Source: Bacillaceae bacterium IKA-2 | GTDB lineage: Bacteria; Bacillota; Bacilli; Bacillales; Anaerobacillaceae | Reading direction: 5' to 3' | Assembly: GCA_031761875.1 (NCBI GenBank) | Contig: CP134492.1 | Coordinates: 2,604,001-2,668,000 of the forward strand | DNA length: 64,000 nt | Notes under the pieces: model-generated | Told to the model about the DNA's origin: nothing | Seen by the model: only the letters and a program-made list of their open reading frames with translations | Databases searched by the model: none | Shown here: piece after piece, positions 57,114 to 64,000 of the stretch | How positions within the stretch are numbered: position 1 is the stretch's first letter | Layout of the letters: every line of letters begins with the position of its first letter | Program-made: the position numbers and the translations under genes

Positions 57114-57254
57114 TACTTTCACCTCCTCTTGCTATCTAATTGTTGGTTTCATAATACATTATTTCATTCATTATTGGTGTGCACATCCAGCACGGGTTAC
57201 TTTTCTTATCATTATAAAAAAAATAGCCAATAGTAAATTGCAGTATTCCAAACA

Positions 57255-57283
57255 ATTGTATAATTGGATAATGTTATTGTCAA
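57255..57283 (-). promoter_or_regulatory. Sigma-A promoter of rny
   Basis: TTGACA (57278-57283), a 17-base spacer and TACAAT (57255-57260) on the minus strand. It implies a 5' leader of about 130 bases. Confidence 0.7.
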
Positions 57284-57360
57284 GCATCGTCAACATCTGA
57301 CGGTTTTAAACATAGTTTTAAAGATGGACATACTGATAAAAAAAACTGGTTAAAAATATA

Positions 57361-57404
57361 AAAATGCGTCTCTCCCAAGAAATCTAATAGATTTCTTGGA
57401 AGAG
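57361..57404 (-). terminator. Intrinsic terminator of recA
   Basis: On the minus strand CTCTTCCAAGAAATCT and AGATTTCTTGGGAGAG form a 16-bp stem (one G-U), followed by ACGCATTTTTAT, about 40 bases after recA. Confidence 0.75.
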
Positions 57405-57442
57405 TCCGCTAAGTTTTGATCAATAATCTCAAGCTAACTTTA

Positions 57443-58492
57443 TTACTTTACTTCAACCGGCAGATCAGCTTGTTCACTCATGTTTGCTGGCTCAGTCACA
57501 TTTCCACCATTTAATCCGTAATGTTGACGGATTTTCGCATCAATTTCTTCTGTGATATCCTGATTTTCCTTTAAGAATTGTTTTGCATTTTCTCTTCCTT
57601 GCCCTAAGCGCTCTTCCTTATATGAGTACCAAGCACCACTTTTAAGAACAATATCTAAATCTGAACCAATATCTAACAGTGATCCTTCTCTAGAAATACC
57701 TTCACCATACATAATATCTACTTCTGCTTGCTTAAACGGTGGAGCAACTTTGTTTTTTACTACTTTAATTTTCGTTTTGTTTCCAACCATATCGTTCCCT
57801 TGTTTGATAATTTCTGCTCTACGCACTTCTAAACGAACAGAGGAATAAAATTTAAGAGCCCGTCCACCTGGAGTTATTTCAGGGTTTCCAAACATCACTC
57901 CAACTTTTTCACGAATTTGGTTAATAAAGATAGCGATCGTCTTTGATTTACTAATTGCACCAGAAAGCTTTCTAAGTGCTTGCGACATTAAGCGAGCTTG
58001 AAGTCCAATATGACTATCTCCCATTTCGCCTTCAATCTCTGCTTTCGGGACAAGAGCAGCAACTGAGTCGATGACAAAAATATCAACAGCTCCACTACGA
58101 ACTAGTGCCTCAGCGATCTCCAATGCTTGCTCACCGGTATCTGGTTGTGAAAGTAATAATTCATCAATGTTTACGCCTAGATTTTGAGCGTAAATTGGAT
58201 CAAGTGCATGCTCAGCGTCAATAAACGCCGCTGTTCCACCTTGACGCTGTACTTCAGCTATCGCATGAAGCGCTACCGTCGTTTTACCTGAAGATTCTGG
58301 TCCGTAGATCTCAATAACTCTTCCCTTTGGATAGCCACCTACTCCTAAGGCAATATCAATCGCTAAAGATCCAGTTGAAGTCGTTGCAACTCTTTTTTCA
58401 GCTTGTTCCCCTAATTTCATAATGGAACCTTTTCCAAACTGCTTTTCAATTTGGCGTAATGCCATTTCTAATGCCGCTTTACGATCACTCAT
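57443..58492 (-). CDS. recA: Recombinase RecA
   Basis: The 349-residue protein has Walker A GPESSGKT, the DNA-binding loops and the invariant [17 protein letters not shown]. It forms filaments on single-stranded DNA, drives strand exchange and activates LexA self-cleavage. The ATG at 58492 ([14 protein letters not shown]) follows AAGGAGAG. A LexA box and promoter lie upstream. Confidence 0.98.
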   Translation of the reverse strand: MSDRKAALEMALRQIEKQFGKGSIMKLGEQAEKRVATTSTGSLAIDIALGVGGYPKGRVIEIYGPESSGKTTVALHAIAEVQRQGGTAAFIDAEHALDPIYAQNLGVNIDELLLSQPDTGEQALEIAEALVRSGAVDIFVIDSVAALVPKAEIEGEMGDSHIGLQARLMSQALRKLSGAISKSKTIAIFINQIREKVGVMFGNPEITPGGRALKFYSSVRLEVRRAEIIKQGNDMVGNKTKIKVVKNKVAPPFKQAEVDIMYGEGISREGSLLDIGSDLDIVLKSGAWYSYKEERLGQGRENAKQFLKENQDITEEIDAKIRQHYGLNGGNVTEPANMSEQADLPVEVK

Positions 58493-58555
58493 TTTTTCAT
58501 CTCTCCTTATATGTATCATAATCAATTTATGTCTTTATTCAAATCCCATATCATT

Positions 58556-58607
58556 ATCATAACTTGTTTTTTGAGATTTGCCAATAGTTTTTACGAACAT
58601 TTATTCG
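58556..58607 (-). promoter_or_regulatory. recA promoter with upstream LexA box
   Basis: TTGGCA (58579-58584), 17 bases, TATGAT (58556-58561) on the minus strand. CGAACATTTATTCG (58594-58607) differs from the CGAACNNNNGTTCG box by one base. Confidence 0.75.
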
Positions 58608-58823
58608 TTTTTTTGTTTATTTGGTTTGATCATGGTATTTTAAAAAAACAAATTCAAAATAATAAGACTTACCCCACTCTAGCAAAAAAAAGTTAGCTTC
58701 ACATACAACTACTGTGGTCGCACGCTTTTAAATAACTTGCTAGAAGAGCTAGTCTCTATTAAAGAAAGATTTATCTTGATTTATAAGGGTTAAGCCCTAT
58801 CCATAAAGCGTAGGCGAGATTTT

Positions 58824-60416
58824 TTACTTGAAATTACCATCTCGTTTCGGTCTTGGTTTTGCTGGTTCTAAATTAACTCTAGCACCATTTAATCTTGAAT
58901 AGCGAAGCGCTTCGTATACAAATGGAGCACTTTCTTCTGGAACTTCAAGAAAAGTAAAGTTTTCAAAAATATCAATTCTGCCAATGGCTTTCGCCGCAAT
59001 CCCTACCAACTCGGAAACCTCATCCATAATAATTTTTGGAGTTAACTTGACATTTCTTCCGACGTTAATAAAGAAACGTACCATTCCTTTAGCCGCTCCT
59101 GTATCTCCAAAATTATAGCTATCATCTCCTGCGTCAAATTCATGATGAAAGGCAACTTTCATTAATGCACCGACAACTTTTTCGGCCGGGTGATCAGAAA
59201 GCATTTCCTTAATTAATGGATCAAAGAGAACTGGTTGTTCATTTGATTGAATAATATTTACTAATTGTTGCTTCCATGATTCTTGCTGTTTTTCAACAAC
59301 ATCTTCAATTGTTGGGATATTTCGAGACGGTAAAGTCATTTTAATTTCCAATTCAATCGAACGTAAATGCTTCATTTCTCTTGGAGTTACTAAGGTTAAT
59401 GCTAATCCTTTTCGTCCTGCACGTCCAGTGCGACCAATCCGATGAACATAGCTTTCAGGATCTTGCGGAATGTCATAATTGATGACATGAGTAACGTTTT
59501 GGACATCAATTCCCCTTGCCGCAACGTCTGTTGCGATTAGAAATTCAATTGTTGCATCGCGGAATTTCTTCATAACACTATCACGTTGCATCTGTGTTAA
59601 ATCACCATGAAGACCATCAGCCATATAACCACGAGCTTGTAAGGCTTCAGTAAGCTCATCAACACCTTTTTTTGTGCGGCAAAAAATAATTCCTAAATCA
59701 ATCTCTTCACTATCGATAATTCGGCAAAGTGAATCTAACTTATTTTTTTCTAACACTTTAAAGTAAATTTGGTCTATAGACGGGGCAGTTACTTCCCCTT
59801 TATTAATTGAAACGACTTTTGGTTGTTTCATATATTTTCGCGACAGCTTGACGATCGCATTTGGCATCGTTGCAGAAAACATAAGTGTTTGTCGATCACT
59901 ACTTACTTCTTTTAAAATCAACTCTATATCTTCAACAAAACCCATATCTAACATTTCATCGGCTTCGTCTAACACTACAGTATGAACTCGGTCTAGTTTT
60001 AATGTTTTGCGACGCAGATGATCAAGGACACGGCCTGGAGTTCCAATCACAACATGAACTCCTTGATTTAAGGCGCGAATTTGATGGCCAATTGATTGGC
60101 CCCCATAAATCGGTAAAGTTCGGGTTCGTTTAAATTTCGAAAGCTGTTGTAGCTCAGCCGCCACTTGAATTGCTAACTCTCTTGTCGGTGTTATAATAAT
60201 CGCCTGAACATGAGGTGACGTTGTTACTTTGTCTAACAAAGGTATTCCAAATGCAGCTGTTTTCCCTGTACCTGTTTGCGCTTGTCCAATAACATCGCCA
60301 CCATCAAGAATGAGTGGAATAACTTTTTCTTGAATTGGCGATGGCGCTTCGAAGCCCATCTCTTTTACTGCTTTTTTTAAATCAGTTGAAATTTGAAAAT
60401 CATCAAAATACATCAT
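58824..60416 (-). CDS. DEAD-box RNA helicase with DbpA-type RNA-binding domain
   Basis: The ~530-residue helicase has the Q motif (PSPIQEKVIP), Walker A AQTGTGKT, DEAD (VLDEADEMLDMGF), SAT and HRIGRTGRAG. Its C-terminal domain (about 450-520; GMVRFFINVGRNVKLTPKII, ending in VNLEPAKPRPK) matches the DbpA RNA-binding domain. DbpA-type helicases act in 50S ribosome assembly by recognising 23S rRNA. It sits between cinA and recA, which usually adjoin, and its ATG at 60416 overlaps the cinA end by 14 bases, so it is translationally coupled to cinA. Confidence 0.9.
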   Translation of the reverse strand: MMYFDDFQISTDLKKAVKEMGFEAPSPIQEKVIPLILDGGDVIGQAQTGTGKTAAFGIPLLDKVTTSPHVQAIIITPTRELAIQVAAELQQLSKFKRTRTLPIYGGQSIGHQIRALNQGVHVVIGTPGRVLDHLRRKTLKLDRVHTVVLDEADEMLDMGFVEDIELILKEVSSDRQTLMFSATMPNAIVKLSRKYMKQPKVVSINKGEVTAPSIDQIYFKVLEKNKLDSLCRIIDSEEIDLGIIFCRTKKGVDELTEALQARGYMADGLHGDLTQMQRDSVMKKFRDATIEFLIATDVAARGIDVQNVTHVINYDIPQDPESYVHRIGRTGRAGRKGLALTLVTPREMKHLRSIELEIKMTLPSRNIPTIEDVVEKQQESWKQQLVNIIQSNEQPVLFDPLIKEMLSDHPAEKVVGALMKVAFHHEFDAGDDSYNFGDTGAAKGMVRFFINVGRNVKLTPKIIMDEVSELVGIAAKAIGRIDIFENFTFLEVPEESAPFVYEALRYSRLNGARVNLEPAKPRPKRDGNFK

Positions 60417-61662
60417 TTTTGCCACCTTTATTAAATTGTTTCAACAAACTATACAAGCCGTGTTTCACTGACCTGTTTTGTATCTGTTCTCTTGTACCCG
60501 CGAGTTTTAGAGAATAAACTTTCGTTTTCTCACCTGCCATTGAAACAGCAATGAAAACTGTTCCAACCTCTTTTTCTTCTAGTAATGACGGTCCCGCAAC
60601 TCCTGTGAAACTAATCCCAATGTCAGCATTTAATAATTCCCTAACATTTTCCGCTAAACAGCTAGCACATTCTTTACTTACCTCACCATATTTTTGGAGA
60701 GTCTCTTTTGGTACTTGAAGAATAGTTTGTTTCACTTCGCTATCGTAGCAAACTATACCACCTTTAAATATTTTAGAAGCGCCATGTATGGCTGTCAATT
60801 CAGCAGAAAAACGTCCGCCGGTTATACTTTCTGCGGCCGCTACTGTTTTATTTTGCTCACGAGTATATTTCAAAACTTCACTAAGGAGTGAGGTTTCATT
60901 ATAACCATAAAAAAACTTACCTACCCTTGATAAAACCTTATTTTCCAACTCATCGAGTAGTTTCTCCCCGACTTGTCTATTTTCATGCTTAACGGTTAAA
61001 CGGATCGTCACTTCGCCCTCTTTTGCTAGTGGGGCTATCGTAGGGTTTGTTTGAGTCTCAATTAAATCTAGAAGTTCTGTTTCAAGCTGAGATTCACCAA
61101 TGTCAAAAAAATTTAAAACTCTCGAGATGATTTGAATCGATTTTTCTTGTTGAGATAGGATAAAGGAAAGTCCATACTTAGTAAACATCGGTTCCATTTC
61201 CTTTGGTGGTCCAGGTAAAAGTATATAGTGAATTCCACCTTCTTTAAAAGCCATCCCGGGAGCCATTCCATTATCATTAGGCAAAATCGTTGATCCATCA
61301 ATGACCAACGCTTGCTTTCGGTTATTATCGGTCATGACAAGATTACGCTTTTTATAATACAGCTCGATTCTATGTAGAGCTTCGGCATCGCTAATTAAGT
61401 GACGTCCAACGCAAGTAGCAATCGTTTCTTTTGTTAGATCATCCTTTGTTGGGCCGAGACCACCTGTAAAGATAATTAAGTTAGCACGCTTTTGCGCTTG
61501 TAAAACGAGATCTGTTAATCGAGATTTATTATCACCAACAACACTGTGATGATAAACATTTACCCCAATATTTGCTAATTCCTTTGAGATATATTGAGCA
61601 TTTGAATTAGCAATTTGTCCAAGTAAAAGTTCCGAACCAATTGCGACAATTTCTGCGTTCAA
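60403..61662 (-). CDS. cinA: CinA family nicotinamide-nucleotide amidohydrolase/competence protein
   Basis: The 419-residue protein has an N-terminal MoCF-like domain (IVAIGSELLLGQ, FTGGLGPTKDDLTKE, LLPGPPKEM) and a C-terminal PncC-like domain (AAAESITGGRFSAELT, SFTGVAGPS). It converts or repairs pyridine nucleotides and is linked to competence. It starts with TTG, after GGAGG. The downstream helicase overlaps it. Confidence 0.94.
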   Translation of the reverse strand: MNAEIVAIGSELLLGQIANSNAQYISKELANIGVNVYHHSVVGDNKSRLTDLVLQAQKRANLIIFTGGLGPTKDDLTKETIATCVGRHLISDAEALHRIELYYKKRNLVMTDNNRKQALVIDGSTILPNDNGMAPGMAFKEGGIHYILLPGPPKEMEPMFTKYGLSFILSQQEKSIQIISRVLNFFDIGESQLETELLDLIETQTNPTIAPLAKEGEVTIRLTVKHENRQVGEKLLDELENKVLSRVGKFFYGYNETSLLSEVLKYTREQNKTVAAAESITGGRFSAELTAIHGASKIFKGGIVCYDSEVKQTILQVPKETLQKYGEVSKECASCLAENVRELLNADIGISFTGVAGPSLLEEKEVGTVFIAVSMAGEKTKVYSLKLAGTREQIQNRSVKHGLYSLLKQFNKGGKNDVF

Positions 61663-61676
61663 AATAAAACCTCCAC

Positions 61677-62255
61677 TTACTTAGATTTAAGGATAATATG
61701 TTTATTTTTCAGAAAATAATCCAATCCTGAGATGATTGTTAAAATTGTTGCAATCCAAACTGTAATCATTGCAAATGGAACTCCGATTAATTCAAAAGGA
61801 AGATTATGAAGCATTAACGCTGAAACAGCAATAATTTGAAATACGGTTTTCAATTTCCCTAAATTACTAGCGGCGATGACTTGTCCATCGGCAATAGCGA
61901 CGAGCCTAATGCCAGTAACAGCAAATTCCCGACTAATAATAACAATCGCAATCCAAGCTGGTAAAAAAGTTAATTCAACCAAAGCTATTAATGCTGCGGT
62001 CAATAATAATTTATCTGCTAATGGATCTAAAAATTTCCCGAAATTTGTTACTAAATTGTATTTTCTCGCATAATAACCGTCTAGCCAATCGGTACTAGCC
62101 GCGAGAATAAACATTAATGCCCCAAAAAAATGGGCCAAAGGTAATTGATAATCGAAAATAAATAAGCTCCCTAAATCGATTGGCGCTAGGAAAAAAATTA
62201 AAAATAGGGGAATAAGAAGAATTCTTGAAATTGTAATTTTATTCGGTATGTTCAC
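61677..62255 (-). CDS. pgsA: CDP-diacylglycerol-glycerol-3-phosphate 3-phosphatidyltransferase
   Basis: The 192-residue membrane protein has the CDP-alcohol phosphotransferase motif (STDWLDGYYARKYNLVTNFGKFLDPLADK) within several membrane helices. It makes phosphatidylglycerophosphate, the first committed step to phosphatidylglycerol. The GTG start follows GGGAGG. cinA follows 14 bases downstream. Confidence 0.95.
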   Translation of the reverse strand: MNIPNKITISRILLIPLFLIFFLAPIDLGSLFIFDYQLPLAHFFGALMFILAASTDWLDGYYARKYNLVTNFGKFLDPLADKLLLTAALIALVELTFLPAWIAIVIISREFAVTGIRLVAIADGQVIAASNLGKLKTVFQIIAVSALMLHNLPFELIGVPFAMITVWIATILTIISGLDYFLKNKHIILKSK

Positions 62256-62296
62256 ATGTATCCTCCCTATCTAACTGAATAAAACCTTACTTACTA

Positions 62297-62401
62297 GAAT
62301 GAAATTGATAATACCAAAAACTAGCCACATCAAGTTACCAAGTAACTTGAATCACTAACAAGTTACCTAGTGGCGCAGAATCTGTACTATGAAATTCATT
62401 C
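62297..62401 (-). repeat. MITE-like inverted-repeat element, copy D (middle form)
   Basis: The ends GAATGAAATTGATAAT and its partner ACTATGAAATTCATTC are inverted repeats with a few mismatches. Read on the minus strand it has CAGATTCTGCGCCACTAGG, an internal perfect hairpin GTAACTTG/CAAGTTAC not found in copies A and C, then CTTGATGTGGCTAGTTTTTGG. It lies between yajQ and pgsA. Confidence 0.75.
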
Positions 62402-62425
62402 ACTTATCTAAAGAATAGATAGCTA

Positions 62426-62920
62426 TTATCTCATATTTACATACTGAACTGGGAAATCTAAATCTAATTCCTTAACTAGTTGAATAACCGATTGTAAGTC
62501 ATCAATACTTTTTGCAGTTACTCGAATCTGCTCATCCTGAATTTGTACTTTTATCTTTAACTTAGCATCACGAATCGCAACAGTAATTTTTTTTGCGCGA
62601 TCAGAACTTATCCCGGCAACAAGCGTGATTACTTGCCGGACTGTGCCACCAGAAGCCTGCTCAACTTTTCCGAAATCCATTATTTTTTGAGATAAATCCC
62701 GTTTAATAAATTTTATTTGCAAAATATCAATAACGCTTTCTAGTTTATAATCATCGTCAGAAGTGATTGTAATTTGGTGATCACCACTACGTTCAATGTT
62801 ACTTTTTGAATTTTTAAAATCATAACGTGTTTTTATTTCTTTTAACGCCTGGGCAATCGCATTATCAACTTCTTGCATTTTCACTTCAGAAACGATATCA
62901 AAAAAGTGTTCTTTTGCCAT
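62426..62920 (-). CDS. YajQ family cyclic-di-GMP/nucleotide-binding protein (UPF0234)
   Basis: The ~164-residue protein has two ferredoxin-like folds typical of Yaj[30 protein letters not shown], then [11 protein letters not shown]-like [18 protein letters not shown], and [16 protein letters not shown]. Some YajQ proteins bind cyclic di-GMP; the role in Bacillaceae is unclear. The start lies in a run of ATG codons at about 62920, after GAGAGG. Confidence 0.88.
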   Translation of the reverse strand: MAKEHFFDIVSEVKMQEVDNAIAQALKEIKTRYDFKNSKSNIERSGDHQITITSDDDYKLESVIDILQIKFIKRDLSQKIMDFGKVEQASGGTVRQVITLVAGISSDRAKKITVAIRDAKLKIKVQIQDEQIRVTAKSIDDLQSVIQLVKELDLDFPVQYVNMR

Positions 62921-63016
62921 CATCATCATCCTCTCATTAAGCATACTAGTAATGCATGTTCTTTTTGCAACCTTAAATAATTTTATCACATTACACTTTC
63001 AATGTGTAATCCTAAC

Positions 63017-63057
63017 GTGTTAAAAAGAGTCATCGACGCGATGACTCTTTTTAACAC
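63017..63057. terminator. Strong hairpin between rodZ and yajQ
   Basis: GTGTTAAAAAGAGTCATC and its complement form an 18-bp perfect stem with a 5-base loop. T-rich arms work in both directions; it lies 17 bases after the rodZ stop. Confidence 0.8.
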
Positions 63058-63073
63058 AAAAAATTAAATTCAT

Positions 63074-63943
63074 TTATTGATCAGCACTTTCCTGAATGAA
63101 ATGAAACGTTACTTTTTGATGGACAATATCTAAAGGAAACTCAAAAGGCTCTTCATTTATAAACAGTTTCACATTATTTGATGCACCAAAGTTAAACTGA
63201 ATTGTTTCCTCTTCTGAAAAATCAAACTTTAAAGTCTTACCACCATCTTCAGTAAGTGCATGAAACGTTTTTCCTTTACGATTATCAATTTCTACATAAC
63301 TCTTGCCCACAAGATCAATCTTAAATTTGAACTCCTTAGCGTTGATCAAGTTATATATCGTTTCCTTACCTTTTGTTTCGACAACTTCAACTTCTTGATT
63401 GACTTCCTCTTCTTCTTCTTCTATTATTTCTTCTTCAATTTCAATTGCCTCCTCACCACCTTTTGCTGGTTGAAGAGCATCATCATTTCTCCCACCTTCA
63501 ACGGAAGGTGAATGGGGTTGTTCATATTCAGTTGCTTCGTCTCTAGCTGAGTCATCCTGGAGGTAGAACCATGCCCCAATAAAAATCGAAATAATAAAAA
63601 CTACTACAATTACTAATGGGAGTACTGCTAAAAATCGAAGGGTTTTTTTTGTACCTCTTTTCTTTTTTTGCTGCACACGTGCTGGAATTTCCTCGACTCG
63701 CTTATTTATAGTTGGAAGTTCGCTTGCATGCTCTTCAAAAAGAATATCTGGATCGATCCCAACTGCATCAGCATAACTCTTTACAAACCCTCTTGCGTAA
63801 AAGGTTCCTGGCAATATATCTAGATTGCCTTCTTCAATTGCTTGTAAGTAACGTTTTTGTATTTTTGTAATACTTTGAAGTTCCTCTAGCGATATATTTT
63901 TTTCTGCCCTTGCATTTTTCAGCCGAAGCCCTAATTCTGACAA
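63074..63943 (-). CDS. rodZ: RodZ-like helix-turn-helix membrane protein (YmfM)
   Basis: The ~289-residue protein has an N-terminal RodZ/XRE helix-turn-helix (SELGLRLKNARAEKNISLEELQ), then a basic juxtamembrane stretch (RVQQKKKRGTKK) and one membrane helix (about 105-128). An acidic linker (EEEIIEEEEEEVNQE) and a C-terminal DUF4115 beta domain follow. RodZ links MreB to the cell wall elongation machinery. The TTG at 63943 follows AGGTG and gives the usual MSELG start. Confidence 0.88.
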   Translation of the reverse strand: MSELGLRLKNARAEKNISLEELQSITKIQKRYLQAIEEGNLDILPGTFYARGFVKSYADAVGIDPDILFEEHASELPTINKRVEEIPARVQQKKKRGTKKTLRFLAVLPLVIVVVFIISIFIGAWFYLQDDSARDEATEYEQPHSPSVEGGRNDDALQPAKGGEEAIEIEEEIIEEEEEEVNQEVEVVETKGKETIYNLINAKEFKFKIDLVGKSYVEIDNRKGKTFHALTEDGGKTLKFDFSEEETIQFNFGASNNVKLFINEEPFEFPLDIVHQKVTFHFIQESADQ

Positions 63944-64000
63944 TACTAACACCTACTAACTTTAACTAATATCAAATGAAGAAAAACCTGAGTCTATAAC

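Overview
This is a 64 kb piece of a low-GC Bacillaceae chromosome, nearly all of it coding on the minus strand. The gene order matches the part of the Bacillus subtilis map that runs from lexA/tkt/yneF/ccdC through glnRA, hflX, spoVK, hfq, miaA, mutLS, cotE, ricA, miaB, kbl, tdh, spoVS, ymdB, rny, recA, cinA and pgsA. The organism is clearly a spore former: CotE, SpoVS, SpoVK, SirA, a KinB-like orphan kinase and SPOCS/DUF3794-like coat candidates are present. MnmH (tRNA selenouridine synthase), methionine gamma-lyase, a 2-oxoacid:ferredoxin oxidoreductase and an NhaC-type antiporter suggest an alkaliphilic or facultatively/obligately anaerobic relative such as Anaerobacillus or Alkalihalobacillus. 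That genus-level guess is inference only.

Layout: 0-3.8 kb holds a solute-sensing module (small membrane protein, SSS symporter, histidine kinase, sigma-54 response regulator cut by the window edge). 3.9-7.5 kb has a VanW-type lipoprotein, a Gfo/Idh/MocA oxidoreductase and a methionine gamma-lyase. 7.7-12 kb has yneK-like DUF2621 and ccdC flanking three spore-coat-like genes. 12.2-15.3 kb is the csoR-copA-copZ copper operon with its operator. 15.3-19 kb is a heterodimeric ABC exporter. 19-25.5 kb is mnmH, yneF, sirA, tkt, ynzC, yneB, yneA and the divergent lexA with three LexA boxes. 25.7-29.7 kb has an unknown membrane-anchored protein, an NhaC antiporter and an orphan kinase. 29.8-35.8 kb is a 52-aa zinc-ribbon protein, glnRA, ynbB, hflX and spoVK. 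36-37 kb is a tyrosine recombinase-like protein with altered catalytic residues. 37.1-48 kb is hfq, miaA, a methyltransferase, mutL, mutS, an amidoligase-like gene, cotE, ricA and miaB. 48.2-53.6 kb is threonine degradation (tdh-kbl) and korAB. 54-64 kb is spoVS, ymdB, rny, recA, a DbpA-type RNA helicase, cinA, pgsA, yajQ and rodZ.

Most transcription units end in recognisable intrinsic terminators. Readable regulation includes LexA boxes (lexA/yneA, recA), a CsoR operator, tandem GlnR/TnrA boxes, a sigma-H-like promoter at spoVS and sigma-K-like promoters at coat genes. The least explained structure is a family of short inverted-repeat elements: four copies at 12.0, 25.5, 49.4 and 62.3 kb, 75-143 bp long, with ~13-16 bp terminal inverted repeats, a shared core and exchangeable internal hairpins. 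Several small genes that automated callers easily miss were also found (3651-3764, 29810-29968 and possibly 45619-45735). I saw no rRNA, tRNA, CRISPR array or prophage.
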